Positions 25,770 to 35,583 are shown, counted from the stretch's first letter. The stretch is 64,000 bases of DNA from Anaerolineaceae bacterium (GCA_016841525.1 JAENYZ010000002.1:392078-456077), one strand, 5' to 3'. The notes: generated by a model from the letters alone, not told the origin. Made by a program: numbers and translations.

Positions 25770-26033
25770 ATGTTTGCTTTCCTAAAGAAGAGAATTGTTG
25801 TTGATACATCGGGAGAGGAGATCAGAAGGGTCACGAACCTTCTAGATCAACAGGCTATCAAGTATGAACTTCGCACAAAACGTACAAGAGGTTCCATCGG
25901 AACTGCCCTGGATTCGATGGCCTATGCCCGATCCAATATCGCCATGTAAAAGGGAACATCAACACCACCTGTGGTCTATATGGTTTATGTCAATAGAAGT
26001 GATTACGCCAAAGCTTACGATTTGCTTTATTGA
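25770..26033 (+). pseudogene. Small conserved protein with an in-frame TAA
   Basis: From ATG 25770 (TGGAGG upstream) the frame reads MFAFLKKRIVVDTSGEEIRRVTNLLDQQAIKYELRTKRTRGSIG to NIAM, then TAA (25947-25949), then KGTSTPPVVYMVYVNRSDYAKAYDLLY and TGA at 26031-26033. The part after the TAA is clearly the natural end of the protein, and I expect Tyr at the stop (AMYKG). The sequence around this stop (ATG TAA AAG) equals that of the second stop in the DUF305-like gene. Family of unknown function. Confidence 0.65.
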
Positions 26034-26155
26034 TTTTTACAAACAAAATATTGATTAAACGTTAAGCAACTTGAATTAGAAAGCATTGTGTTCTTGTCAT
26101 GGCTTGCAGGTGGTAGAATGACCCTGTTGTATTAACTCGAGCCTGAACAAGACGA

Positions 26156-27184
26156 TTGTTTAATTTGAAAAATTTGATTCGGAACCACCTGAAATTTATT
26201 ATTCGTGTTGTACTGGGGGCACTATTTTTATTGGTGCCTTTCACCAGCGCAAAATCCCAACCAAACACTTTCATTTACATCCCATTGATTGTGAAACAAG
26301 GGGATTTGTGGGTTAACACACTGGACAGGGATGTGAGCCTCGCTTTTTACCAGGAAAATTATTTAATGTCAGCTTCCCCGGATATCCGATGGACGGGTAC
26401 ACACACAAGCTGCGATCCCGGGACGACTGATCCAGACTTCAAACAGGCTGTACTGGGGCGGGTGAATTATTTCCGGGGCATGGCAGGTGTGCCAGATGAG
26501 GTCACATTTTCTGATGAGTCCAATGAAAAAGCCCAGGCTGCTGCATTGGTGATGAGTGTTAATGAAACGCTGAGCCATGACCTGGATGAAAGTTGGACCT
26601 GTTATTCTCCTCTTGCGGATGCCGGAGCGGGAAGTGCCAACATTGCATTAGGTATCTATGGATGGGATGCTATAGATCTCTATATGAAGGATCCGGGTGC
26701 AGGGAATGAAGCAGTTGGGCACCGCCGCTGGATCCTCTATCCCCATACGCAAATCATGGGTACCGGGGATATGCCGCCAACAGATGAATACCCCCCCAGT
26801 AATGTCCTTGTGATCTTTGATTCTCACATGGGGGATGAAAGACCGGACACACGGGATGAATTTGTCGCCTGGCCGCCGCCAGGATACGTGCCGTACCAGG
26901 TTGTGTTTACACGCTGGTCCTTCTCCTATCCAGGTGCGGATTTCAGCCAGGCAAGCGTGAGCATGGTGCGCGAAGAACAAGCCCTGGCGATAGCCCAGGC
27001 AGAACCTGTTTATGGCTATGGAGAAAATACGATCGTGTGGCAAATTGACGGGATGAGTTCTGGCGCAGATTGGCCGCAACCGGTTGAGGATACCACTTAT
27101 ACAATTGCTATTAGTGATGTCCTGATTAATGAGGAATTACAGGATTTTTCTTACCAGGTGATTGTTTTTGACCCTGATTCGTAA
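26156..27184 (+). CDS. Secreted CAP-domain (SCP/PR-1-like) protein
   Basis: 342 residues from a TTG start (weak site; start uncertain). Signal peptide FIIRVVLGALFLLVPFTSAKS, then FIYIPLIVK, then a CAP domain: VLGRVNYFRGMAGVPDEV, NEKAQAAALVMSVNETLSHDLDESWTCYS, and a late AVGHRRWILYPHTQIMGTG containing the conserved His-Arg-Arg. CAP proteins are extracellular and often stabilise or modify surfaces; enzymatic activity is not proven. The LPLIVK-like stretch recurs as a C-terminal tail in other secreted proteins of this window. Confidence 0.82.
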   Translation: MFNLKNLIRNHLKFIIRVVLGALFLLVPFTSAKSQPNTFIYIPLIVKQGDLWVNTLDRDVSLAFYQENYLMSASPDIRWTGTHTSCDPGTTDPDFKQAVLGRVNYFRGMAGVPDEVTFSDESNEKAQAAALVMSVNETLSHDLDESWTCYSPLADAGAGSANIALGIYGWDAIDLYMKDPGAGNEAVGHRRWILYPHTQIMGTGDMPPTDEYPPSNVLVIFDSHMGDERPDTRDEFVAWPPPGYVPYQVVFTRWSFSYPGADFSQASVSMVREEQALAIAQAEPVYGYGENTIVWQIDGMSSGADWPQPVEDTTYTIAISDVLINEELQDFSYQVIVFDPDS

Positions 27185-27274
27185 TTATTGACTTCACATT
27201 TTAATCTTCTTTGCTTTTTCCCTGAACGAAAACTCGGTAGAATACAATTAACAATAAGTATTTTTGGAGGCAAT

Positions 27275-28150
27275 ATGAAATTTGGCGTTGTTTTTCCCAT
27301 GACAGAATATCCCATCGATCCTGGGGCAATCAAAGATTTTGCCCAGGCAGCAGAAGACCTGGGATTTAACCACCTGTTGACGTACGATCACGTTTTAGGG
27401 GCGAACCCCGACCGGGAAGGGGGATGGTCTGGACCCTATACGTACAAAGATTCATTTGAAGAGCCGCTGACCCTGTTCAGCTACCTCGCTGGTGTCACAA
27501 GGACCCTTGAATTTGTCACCGGGATTATTATCCTCCCTCAACGACAGACTGCTTTATTTGCAAAACAGGCTGCTACGCTTGATATTCTCAGCAATGGACG
27601 GCTCAGATTGGGTGTTGCCCTGGGCTGGAACGAGGTTGAATACATTGCTTTAAATAAAGATTTTCACAATCGGGGTGAGCGGTTTGAGGAACAGATTCAT
27701 GTATTGCGGGAATTGTGGACAAAAGAATTGGTGACCTTTGAAGGGAAATGGCACAGGATCCCGGATGCCGGACTTAACCCGCTCCCTATCCAGCAGCCAA
27801 TTCCCCTGTGGTTTGGCGGTCACGCGGACCCGGTCTTACGTCGGGTTGCCAAAATGGGGGACGGCTGGCTTCCTAATTACCGCACCGCTGAAGATGCCGC
27901 ACAAGCGCTTTCAAAACTGAAAGGATATCTGTCTGCAGAAGACAGGAAATTTGATGACCTTGGTCTTGAACCACGGCTGCGTTATGAAAGCGGAAATCCA
28001 GATGAATGGCGGAAGATTGCGGAGGATTGGGAGGATGCCGGCGCGACCCATATGACCGTGATCACCATGGGGCAGGGATTTGAAACTGTCGACGAACATA
28101 TAGGGACTATTGAAAAAATTGCCGAAGCGTTAGAGATAAAACAATCCTGA
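27275..28150 (+). CDS. LLM-class F420-dependent oxidoreductase
   Basis: 291 residues from ATG 27275 (TTGGAGG upstream). Luciferase-like TIM barrel: MKFGVVFPMTEYPIDPGAIKDFAQAAEDLGFNHLLTYDHV, GIIILPQRQTALFAKQAATLDILSNGRLRLGVALGWNEVEY, PLWFGGHADPVLRRVAKMGDGWLPN. The last motif and spacing match the TIGR03619-type F420 group as I remember it. It likely reduces or oxidises an unknown small substrate with F420. Terminated by a perfect hairpin at 28178. Confidence 0.88.
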   Translation: MKFGVVFPMTEYPIDPGAIKDFAQAAEDLGFNHLLTYDHVLGANPDREGGWSGPYTYKDSFEEPLTLFSYLAGVTRTLEFVTGIIILPQRQTALFAKQAATLDILSNGRLRLGVALGWNEVEYIALNKDFHNRGERFEEQIHVLRELWTKELVTFEGKWHRIPDAGLNPLPIQQPIPLWFGGHADPVLRRVAKMGDGWLPNYRTAEDAAQALSKLKGYLSAEDRKFDDLGLEPRLRYESGNPDEWRKIAEDWEDAGATHMTVITMGQGFETVDEHIGTIEKIAEALEIKQS

Positions 28151-28177
28151 GAAAAATAATTGGCACTACTTAAAATA

Positions 28178-28206
28178 ACAAGGATGCTGGATTCCAGCAT
28201 CCTTGT
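28178..28206. terminator. Bidirectional terminator hairpin
   Basis: Perfect 13-bp inverted repeat (28178-28190 with 28194-28206) around a 3-base loop, between the converging oxidoreductase and the leftward gene at 28238. The flanks are only weakly T-rich. Confidence 0.75.
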
Positions 28207-28237
28207 GTTGCTTATTTATCTGTTGGCAAGTAGATTG

Positions 28238-28753
28238 TTAGTCGTTGATGCAGGTACCTGCGCCGTACATACCCTGTCCGCCGCCGCGTCGAGCACCGTA
28301 GCCAGTGTTACCTTCGGGTCGTTCGTTCGTCCAGCCAAACTGTGAGCCGGGAAGCAAACCTTCTTCAACTGCCTGGTCATGAACCGTGGTGCGAATCTCA
28401 GTCAATAAGGTCCTGAAATCTTCGAGGGTCATCCCAGTTGAAAGGGCGATGTCTGCCATTGATTCACCAGCTGCGAGACGCTCTTCCAGGTCTAAAACAG
28501 GAATATTGAGTGCTTCTGAGAAAGCAGCGATCATGGCATCGTGCAGAAGTCCATCTTCCATGCTGTCACGGTTTTGGTAAAGCATTTGTGAACCGTTTCC
28601 ACGGCCGCCGCGTTTACTTCGGCTGCCGATCCCAACGCCGCCGTATCCGATGGGGGAGTCAGGGGTATCTGTTTGAGCAAAAACGGCGCTGGCTGATCCA
28701 AGCGCAATGGCAACGACTGCCAAAATTACGAATGTTTTCATTAGTTTGTTCAT
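28238..28753 (-). CDS. Secreted Gly/Arg-rich hypothetical protein
   Basis: 171 residues; AAGGAG seven bases before the ATG. Signal peptide MKTFVILAVVAIALGSASAVFAQ. The core AFSEALNIPVLDLEERLAAGESMADIALSTGMTLEDF looks like the small helical repeats often found in secreted proteins of Chloroflexi and actinobacteria. The ends are Gly/Arg-rich (RSKRGGRGNG, RRGGGQGMYGAG). Function unknown, extracytoplasmic. Confidence 0.7.
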   Translation of the reverse strand: MNKLMKTFVILAVVAIALGSASAVFAQTDTPDSPIGYGGVGIGSRSKRGGRGNGSQMLYQNRDSMEDGLLHDAMIAAFSEALNIPVLDLEERLAAGESMADIALSTGMTLEDFRTLLTEIRTTVHDQAVEEGLLPGSQFGWTNERPEGNTGYGARRGGGQGMYGAGTCIND

Positions 28754-29270
28754 GGTTAATCTCCTTGATACTTGTAATAGTGTTGAATGTAAGTCTTTGT
28801 TGATCTTACAGTAATGATGATATCGTTAAGTTATGAAGAAATTGTGAATATGAAACGAAGTACTTATGAATGTTGAAAGAGCATTAGTGACAGGTTACAA
28901 ATATCATTGATTATTTCAGGCTATCAAAAACAAAGTAGAATTGGCGTAGGCTGTGTTTTCAACGTGATTTAAACCAAATTGAAAATATCTCTCTCTTAGT
29001 CTTAGCGATCCATGTCTTATCCGATAGACTGTTTATCTTCTTAAATCAATCCATATTTGATTTCGTTTAATTATTGAGAGAGTATTTAATTTTGAATTAG
29101 CAAGATAAAAGAAAAAGTACCATTATAAAAAATCCAGTTGAACCTGCATGTAAATTTTTCCTTGAACAAAAACCTCAAACTGCTTGTATTCAATCATAAA
29201 ACTTGCTATAGTGGAATCAGATTCCCCGATTTCTACAACGAAAAAATAAGATTCCTTAATGGAGGTTGCT
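28754..29270. other. AT-rich intergenic stretch, nothing recognised
   Basis: Divergent spacer between the leftward secreted gene and the rightward surface protein. It is AT-rich, has no open frame of weight on either strand and no clear repeat. It should hold both promoters; I cannot point to convincing hexamers. Confidence 0.5.
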
Positions 29271-30401
29271 ATGAAAAATAAGATTTTGCACTTAATTCTC
29301 TTACTGGTGATTCTCTTATTACGTCCTGGCACGGAGGGCATTACTCTTGCCCAACAAAAACCTGGTGAAGCATCTGGCGACCGTGATGTTCGAACAATTA
29401 TCACCCCGCTGATTGGTTACCAGGGCCGGCTGGTGATCAATGGTGTCCTGGCAGATGGTGAATTTTCGATGACTTTCAGGTTGTTCACAACCGAGACGGG
29501 CGGCACTGCAGAATGGGAAGAGACGAAAATCGTTTACATCAGTGACGGTTTATTCCAGACTGCACTGGGGGATACTTCACCCCTGGATGCCTCACATTCG
29601 TCCCTGGCAAACAATCTCTGGCTGGAGATTGCAGTCGGTGGGACGACATTGCCACGTCAGCGTTTATTAGGGGCGCCCTATGCCCTGACCTTGGCACCCG
29701 GAGCAGTGATTTTGAATGATTCTGTATCACCCACCATGAACATTGATAACCTGGGGACAGGATCAGCGCTCCACACAACAACCCAATCAGGTTTCAGTTT
29801 ATGGGGTACAAGCGCATCCAATGCCGGCGTATATGGTGAAAGCGGTACAGGTTTTGGGGTCTGCGCTGAAAGTAGCGGTGTTGGTTTAGCTGGTTCCGCA
29901 TTGAAAGCGGAAGCCCTAAATGAGACGGGTGTAGCAGCCTGGGTAAAAGCTGACAGCTTGGATGCCACATTAGTAACCAGCAATGATGGCACGGGTGCCC
30001 TTGTGAAAGGTTTCGGCGGCGATTCCGGAGAGCATGAGTTCATCATAGAAAATGATGGTTCTTTTAAGCAGGAGCTTGGGGCAAACGGTCTGGTGAAAGC
30101 TGCTGTCTATGCTTTCTGTGGAAGCAGTGGCTCAACCGTTGTCAGATATTTTAATAATGTTGTTCTCCAGGAGAATCCAATAACTATTCTGAACGGTGGA
30201 ACAGGTATGTGTTCTATTAATTTTGGATTCCCGGTGAATGAGCGGTACTTCATGGTTACAGCCCCAGCTGTCACCGGTTTTGATCAAATGGTTTTTGCGT
30301 CCTGCCTTCTTTCTGACATTACACCCAATACTTTGATTTGTGCTCGGAGCGATCATGCCGGTACTTTTTTCAATGGGTACCTTATGATCCTTGTGTACTA
30401 G
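29271..30401 (+). CDS. Secreted repeat surface protein
   Basis: 376 residues from ATG 29271 (ATGGAGG before it). Signal MKNKILHLILLLVILLLRPGTEGITLAQ. The region ITPLIGYQGRLVINGVLADGEFSMTFRLF ... LWLEIAVGGTTLPRQRLLGAPYALTLAPGA is shared by many secreted proteins with phage-tail-like folds; it is followed by short GVYGESGTGFGVCAESSGVG-type turns. The C-terminus has a beta-rich domain. Likely a cell-surface or fibre-like protein. The next small secreted gene starts 10 bases later, so both form one operon. Confidence 0.65.
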   Translation: MKNKILHLILLLVILLLRPGTEGITLAQQKPGEASGDRDVRTIITPLIGYQGRLVINGVLADGEFSMTFRLFTTETGGTAEWEETKIVYISDGLFQTALGDTSPLDASHSSLANNLWLEIAVGGTTLPRQRLLGAPYALTLAPGAVILNDSVSPTMNIDNLGTGSALHTTTQSGFSLWGTSASNAGVYGESGTGFGVCAESSGVGLAGSALKAEALNETGVAAWVKADSLDATLVTSNDGTGALVKGFGGDSGEHEFIIENDGSFKQELGANGLVKAAVYAFCGSSGSTVVRYFNNVVLQENPITILNGGTGMCSINFGFPVNERYFMVTAPAVTGFDQMVFASCLLSDITPNTLICARSDHAGTFFNGYLMILVY

Positions 30402-30411
30402 TGAGGCAGCC

Positions 30412-30681
30412 ATGAAAAAGAATATTCTTCTTTTGATCCCACTTGTTGTATTTCTGCTTTTCCTCGCTGCAGCACCTCTTGCCCCGGCTGTCCTCATCGA
30501 TTGGTACGCTGTTGGGCCAGGTGGTGCCATTCTCACCGAAAATAATGTTGATTTGTACAGCGTGGTTGGACAGGGTATTGCTGGTCAGATCAATTATGCG
30601 GTTAGCGATGTTTGCTCAGGATATGTTTGCATGTTTACGAGATTATTTCATTGGCTATTCTTGCCATTGATTGTCAGGTGA
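30412..30681 (+). CDS. Small secreted protein ending in LPLIVR
   Basis: 89 residues from ATG 30412 (GAGGCAGCC before it). Signal peptide KNILLLIPLVVFLLFLAAAPLAPA, then IDWYAVGPGGAILTENNVDLYSVVGQGIAGQI and a C-terminal hydrophobic tail FTRLFHWLFLPLIVR. The tail resembles the YLPLVxK/R ends of many Chloroflexi surface proteins and may act as an anchoring or sorting signal. Function unknown. Confidence 0.6.
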   Translation: MKKNILLLIPLVVFLLFLAAAPLAPAVLIDWYAVGPGGAILTENNVDLYSVVGQGIAGQINYAVSDVCSGYVCMFTRLFHWLFLPLIVR

Positions 30682-30755
30682 GTTTGTTCTTTGCAGGTCG
30701 TCTTACCTTTTTGTAAAGATCAAACTATTTACAAATTTTGTTTCAGGCGAATTAG

Positions 30756-31655
30756 CTAATCATGTCCTATTTGTTTTTGCCAGCATTGAGATGCATACTG
30801 AACATCAAAGCCGAGTGCCAGGTAAAAAAGCTGATTAGAACCAACAAAGGCTTCTTGGGCTCCTGATTCAGCACAGCGGCGGATGCCTTCCAGTACGGCT
30901 GCTTTTCCCAGACCCATACGGCGATATTCCGGGTCGGTAGCAACCGGTTCAACATAGCCATATCGTCCATCGGTTTGGTAAAACATCCCGCAAATTGATA
31001 CAAACTCACCATCTGGCGCTGCCACGACGACCTTCAAATCCCTTCGAGCCGTGGTGGTATCGAACATCTTTCGGCGCATTTCAAACGCATCAAAACTCAT
31101 ATCGGGATTGTCCCCGTGGTTAAAACCCCGCCACATCACTTTATGAACCTTAGCCCAATCTGGCTTTTCTTTGAGGCTGAGAATACGAAAACCTTCTGGG
31201 AGGATTATCTCAGGGAAAGGGACAGGGATATCGAAGCGTGCCAGAGGACGATCTTCATGCGGCAGGTGTGTATATCCCCTTGATTTGACCAGACTTGTGA
31301 ATTCCGAATCTGTGTTATTAACAAAGACATGCAGATGGCCATCTGGTGCGGTAAGCTTGTTTTCAGCAAAATCTAGCATTTGGTCTCTGAGATATTGATA
31401 CCCGGGTTTGAATTGGAAGAAGGCTTCTCCTAAGCGCCATTCATAGTGTACAACAGCGACAATTTTCCGATCATCTTCCCAAATACCGATCCTGTGTAGA
31501 TGTTCTGACTGCAGGTAGGGGTGACCATGCATATACTCCCAGGCGGGTTCCAGCCAGTTACCGTCTTTATTGCCAGGTTGGTAATGGTCAATCAGGAATT
31601 TGCTGATTTTTTGGTAATCTTGAGGATCTTTATAATGCCGAAGCGTAATTGTCAT
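30756..31655 (-). CDS. GNAT-family acetyltransferase, two-domain
   Basis: 299 residues. The second half is a standard GNAT fold with acetyl-CoA loop YVEPVATDPEYRRMGLGKAAVLEGIRRC; the first half (MTITLRHYKDPQDYQKISKFLIDHY) is a degenerate second copy. The substrate cannot be deduced. GGGAAGTGAG lies before the ATG. Monocistronic. Confidence 0.82.
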   Translation of the reverse strand: MTITLRHYKDPQDYQKISKFLIDHYQPGNKDGNWLEPAWEYMHGHPYLQSEHLHRIGIWEDDRKIVAVVHYEWRLGEAFFQFKPGYQYLRDQMLDFAENKLTAPDGHLHVFVNNTDSEFTSLVKSRGYTHLPHEDRPLARFDIPVPFPEIILPEGFRILSLKEKPDWAKVHKVMWRGFNHGDNPDMSFDAFEMRRKMFDTTTARRDLKVVVAAPDGEFVSICGMFYQTDGRYGYVEPVATDPEYRRMGLGKAAVLEGIRRCAESGAQEAFVGSNQLFYLALGFDVQYASQCWQKQIGHD

Positions 31656-31784
31656 AGAATCTCACTTCCCATGGTTTTGTTAAAATCGTTTCTTTACTCA
31701 AAAATGGATTTTTTTTGTGCACATCACGATGAATGAAAAGAAAACACTATCATTAGTAATGCCATTTAAAATTGTCTTCCAGTA

Positions 31785-32396
31785 TTATATCAAATTTAGA
31801 TCAGAGAGCTTTTCAAGAACGAAAGAAAGTCGTTCTTGTGGTGCTGTCATAGGTACAAGGATTGGATTGTATCCCAATGCTCGATAATCTTTTAAAAGCC
31901 ATAATTGATGAAATTCTGCACATTGGTCATCTTCATACCTGACACCATCCTGTCGAAATGGCAATCTTTCCAAGATGAATATGGATCGATAATGATGATA
32001 AAAACAAAACTTCAGTAGTTCATTTGGATTCATACCATGTATCCTGTGGTATGACAGGCAATCTGGAAGCCCCCGATCAAGAAAGATGGTGTCATTCGCT
32101 GGAAGTTGTCGCTCAATTCCAAGATGAAAATCGGCTATTGCTTTGTTTAGCGCGACCAGATCTTTTTGGACATCATTTATTGTGAGACCTTTTTCCAATT
32201 CCATCTCTATGTATTGCCGGGCTGGTTCAGGGGCTGTTTTGTATCCCTTTTCTTCTATCAGATTAATCAAGGTGGTTTTGCCAGAACTGGGTGCGCCAGT
32301 GATGACATGCCAGTTTGTTTCGACCTCGAAAGGCGTTGACAGCATGTTTGGATCTAACTCTGTTGTTAGAAAATCGGAACGGTTTTTCAATATCAT
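31785..32396 (-). CDS. AAA_28-type small ATP-binding protein (NadR-kinase-like)
   Basis: 203 residues. P-loop VITGAPSSGKTTLI near residue 33, EPARQYIEMEL, and a lid-like FLDRGLPDCLSYHR. The pattern matches the AAA_28 P-loop kinases related to the NadR ribosylnicotinamide kinase domain. Substrate unknown. AGGAGCG before the ATG. Confidence 0.75.
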   Translation of the reverse strand: MILKNRSDFLTTELDPNMLSTPFEVETNWHVITGAPSSGKTTLINLIEEKGYKTAPEPARQYIEMELEKGLTINDVQKDLVALNKAIADFHLGIERQLPANDTIFLDRGLPDCLSYHRIHGMNPNELLKFCFYHHYRSIFILERLPFRQDGVRYEDDQCAEFHQLWLLKDYRALGYNPILVPMTAPQERLSFVLEKLSDLNLI

Positions 32397-32502
32397 AACG
32401 CGCTCCTGATAAATTCATGAGTGGAATTATTTTAAGATAGATACAATGATGGGGCAGGGTTGTGTGACTTAAGATAATTTTACAAGATATACTCTGGTCA
32501 TA

Positions 32503-33429
32503 TCAACTATTTTTTCGTTTATATCGGCCATGAATCTGGACGATGACCATACCTGAAATAACAAACAACATGGCAATGACTTGTTTAAACCTTAGGGCTT
32601 CATCTAAAAACAACCATGATAGTAGGGCTACTTGAATTAACATCATATTATTAATAATTCCAGCTTCTACGGCACTGAGCGTACGCAGGGCAGTGTTCCA
32701 TAATGTGAATGCAAAGGCAGTATTGACGACTGCTAACCAGGCGATGATCAGCCATTGGGAAAGATCTAGACGGACGAATCCCTGGGTCAATCCTCCCAAA
32801 AGCAGCAGCAATAATCCGCCAATGCCCATACTGATGGTCGTTATCAAGACTGGTGAAAGACCGCTTTTGTGGTTAATTTGTCTCCCTAAGAGATTAGAAA
32901 AGGCATTCGCTAATACACTGATCAATGCGATCAAATACCCCAGATTTTGCCCTGTTGAATTTTTCAGTGGGAAAAAATAAATTAGGGCGCCAACTAATGA
33001 TAGGAGGACACCCAGCCACTGGATCAGGGAGGTATCTTCTTTTATTATCAATCCGCTGCCGAGAGCAATTAATAAGGGTCCAAAATTGTAAATTAAACTA
33101 ACAGTATTGGCGGGCAGGAGTGATAAACTTATAAAATTTGTGCCCTGAGTGATCGTGTAAAAAAGGATGCCAAGGAAGACAAGCTTCATCCACATTTTTC
33201 CAGATACTGATTTCAGGGTATCTCGATGCTTTCTTTTAGAGATTATGATTAAGAGTAATGTAAGAAATCCAAAGCTGTATCTCAATCCAGCGAATGTAAT
33301 TGGGGGAATGCCATCTGCCAGGCCAAATTTAATTAAGACAAAAGAACTCGACCACAGGAAAGTTACGAGCAAAGCCAGCAACACGGCTCTGATATGTGAT
33401 TTTTCAGTCGAAGAAATTTTTTCTGTCAT
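32503..33429 (-). CDS. EamA-family (DMT) transporter
   Basis: 308 residues with ten hydrophobic segments arranged as two five-helix EamA halves (FAGLRYSFGFLTLLLI in the first; ALISVLANAFSNLLGRQINHKSG opening the second). Drug/metabolite efflux type; substrate unknown. Start has a weak ribosome site. Confidence 0.85.
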   Translation of the reverse strand: MTEKISSTEKSHIRAVLLALLVTFLWSSSFVLIKFGLADGIPPITFAGLRYSFGFLTLLLIIISKRKHRDTLKSVSGKMWMKLVFLGILFYTITQGTNFISLSLLPANTVSLIYNFGPLLIALGSGLIIKEDTSLIQWLGVLLSLVGALIYFFPLKNSTGQNLGYLIALISVLANAFSNLLGRQINHKSGLSPVLITTISMGIGGLLLLLLGGLTQGFVRLDLSQWLIIAWLAVVNTAFAFTLWNTALRTLSAVEAGIINNMMLIQVALLSWLFLDEALRFKQVIAMLFVISGMVIVQIHGRYKRKNS

Positions 33430-33692
33430 CTGAGATTAATTTGATTATAACAGTGTACGATCGCGTGATTAGATTAAGATTGAGATATTGATAAAAATTA
33501 ATGAGATTTCTCTGTGTGGATATAGAAAGATTGTCACACGAATTAATGCATACGATGTTCATATGTCATTTAGGGAGGAAGTGTGTCTAATTTATCACAG
33601 AATAGTGCTTGCAACTTTTAATATAATTTTAATAATTTGTATCGCATGGTGAATCATTATATAATTTAAATATCCTAGAAAGGAGAAATCCG

Positions 33693-33935
33693 ATGAGTGA
33701 AAACCAGTTTTTTATTTTGATCGCGATTGTGGTATTGGCTTTGATTGTTGGCGTTCTAATATTCACCCGCAGCCGTCGAAAAGAAACAAGGACACTGACA
33801 CCATTAGCTGGATTGGCTTTTGGATGTATTATGGCAGGCATTTTATTTGGTGAAGAGCGCTGGTTGGGGTACGGTTTAATGGGATTGGGGGTGATCCTCT
33901 CCATTGTCGATGCTATCATAAAGACAAAAAAGTGA
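33693..33935 (+). CDS. Small three-helix membrane protein
   Basis: 80 residues; AAAGGAG before the ATG. Hydrophobic segments at about 4-23, 34-50 and 56-74, with RSRRKETRT between the first two. No family recognised; start signal and composition make it a believable gene. Confidence 0.6.
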   Translation: MSENQFFILIAIVVLALIVGVLIFTRSRRKETRTLTPLAGLAFGCIMAGILFGEERWLGYGLMGLGVILSIVDAIIKTKK

Positions 33936-33992
33936 GATTAATTTGGCGAATTATTTTAGGACTTTATTGACTGCGAACAGTTCAAAATAATA

Positions 33993-34367
33993 TTACCGAT
34001 GCTGGTCAATAAGGATCATATTCCCATCAGGATCAGCCAGCATAATTGAAGCTGGGCCTTCTGTATTGGATTTGTCAACTTCATCAAGTAATTCGATGTT
34101 TCTATCTTTTAGTTGCTTCTGAATGTCCCGCACATCCATAAAGGATTCTAGTTCAGATGCATCCTGATCCCAACCCGGGTTGAAAGTGAGGATATTTCCT
34201 TCAAACATCCCCTGAAAGAGGCCAATGATGTGGTCTCCGTTTTTCAAAAGCAGCCAATTTTGGTTAGGTTCACCCCCAAAGATCTCGAAGCCTAATTTTT
34301 CATAGAACACCTTAGAAGCATCAAGGTTTTTTACAGATAAGCTTATTGAAAATGCACCAAGTTCCAC
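33993..34367 (-). CDS. VOC (glyoxalase/bleomycin-resistance fold) protein
   Basis: 124 residues from a GTG with AAAGGAG six bases upstream. Single VOC module pair: FSISLSVKNLDASKVFYEKLGFEIFGG, NWLLLKNGDHIIGLFQG and SIMLADPDGNMILIDQHR. Such proteins are small metalloenzymes or binding proteins; substrate unknown. The 274-bp gap upstream (34368-34641) shows nothing convincing. Confidence 0.85.
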   Translation of the reverse strand: MELGAFSISLSVKNLDASKVFYEKLGFEIFGGEPNQNWLLLKNGDHIIGLFQGMFEGNILTFNPGWDQDASELESFMDVRDIQKQLKDRNIELLDEVDKSNTEGPASIMLADPDGNMILIDQHR

Positions 34368-34641
34368 CGCATACTCCTTTCTCCTTAATTGTTGATAATA
34401 AATCCTACCCCTAAACCTGCGACATCCTTATTGATTGCTATTTTTCTTGGCTTGAACTTAATCTAGAATTTTGTTGGTCAAGTTTTCAAAGTGACGCATA
34501 ATCCCTTGAACAAACGACAACCTTAGTCTTAGCTATTCAAGTCACATCCCGAAAACTGTCTACTTTTGAAAATCCATGCTGTCACGTAGGTTGACCTGTC
34601 CCCGAAGCGTAGCGAAGTGGGATGGTGCAACCATACGTTTC

Positions 34642-35340
34642 CTACGAATTACGAAGTGCCCAATCCACGGCAGCTTTGGCGTGAATAGTGGTGGTATCGA
34701 AGATGGGGATCGTTACGTCTTTTTGTTTCACCAGCAGCGGGATCTCGGTGCATCCCAATATCACACCCTGCGCACCTCTTCCTTGCAGGTCGCCGATCAC
34801 ATCCAGGTATGCTTTGCGGGAATCCTCCCGAATGATTCCCTGCACGAGTTCATCGTAGATGATACGATGCACGGTTTCTCTTCTCTCATCATCCGGGATT
34901 AAAACCTCTACTCCGTGATCGTTTTCCAGTTTCCCGCGGTAAAAATCGCCCTCCATGGTAAAGCGTGTGCCGAGTAAACCCACGGTTTGCAATCCCTGGG
35001 CTTTGATGGAATCTGCTGTCGCATCAGCGATATGCAAGAGTGGGATGCTAATAGCTTCAGCTATTTCTGGCGCCATGCGGTGCATGGTGTTTGTGCAGAT
35101 CACCAGGAGGTCCGCCCCGCCGCGTTCCAGGCGTTTGGCAGCATCGATCATCGCTTGAGTTAGTGCATCCCAATCGCCAGTGTGCTGGAGTTTTTCGATA
35201 TCAGCAAAATCCACGGAATACATCAGGCTTTGCGCCGAGTGCAGTCCGCCCAGACGTGCATTAACCTCTTTATTGATGATGCGATAGTATTCAATGGATG
35301 ATTCCCAGCTCATCCCGCCCAATAGTCCGATAGTTTTCAT
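34642..35340 (-). CDS. Aspartate/glutamate racemase family protein
   Basis: 232 residues. MKTIGLLGGMSWESSIEYYRIINKEVNARLGG is the family start; the catalytic Cys pair is in LLVICTNTMHRMA and VILGCTEIPLL. The enzyme interconverts L- and D-aspartate or a similar acidic amino acid without a cofactor, which can feed wall or D-amino-acid metabolism. GGGAGC before the ATG. Confidence 0.92.
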   Translation of the reverse strand: MKTIGLLGGMSWESSIEYYRIINKEVNARLGGLHSAQSLMYSVDFADIEKLQHTGDWDALTQAMIDAAKRLERGGADLLVICTNTMHRMAPEIAEAISIPLLHIADATADSIKAQGLQTVGLLGTRFTMEGDFYRGKLENDHGVEVLIPDDERRETVHRIIYDELVQGIIREDSRKAYLDVIGDLQGRGAQGVILGCTEIPLLVKQKDVTIPIFDTTTIHAKAAVDWALRNS

Positions 35341-35583
35341 AAGCTTGCTCCCTTAAGAAATATGATTGATTAAAGTAATGCTTTCCTCAGCATTATTTTA
35401 CACATGAATTGCGAATAAGAAGCTTGTGCAATGACTATTTTCACCGACAAAATTAAAATGATTGGTGAAGCAGTATCTGAATTAGATCTTTTTGCCCAAT
35501 AGCGTAAGAAAAGCTGTTGTAATCTAAAAAACTGTTTTGAAAACATTGATCGATATTCAATGTCTGAATGCCGCCGAGAAAAT

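Noticed and set aside
24852-26033. General reassignment of TAA to tyrosine
   Set aside because: Many intact genes in the window (for example degV, copA, dnaB-DnaD junction) end with TAA at the expected protein end, so TAA is a normal stop.
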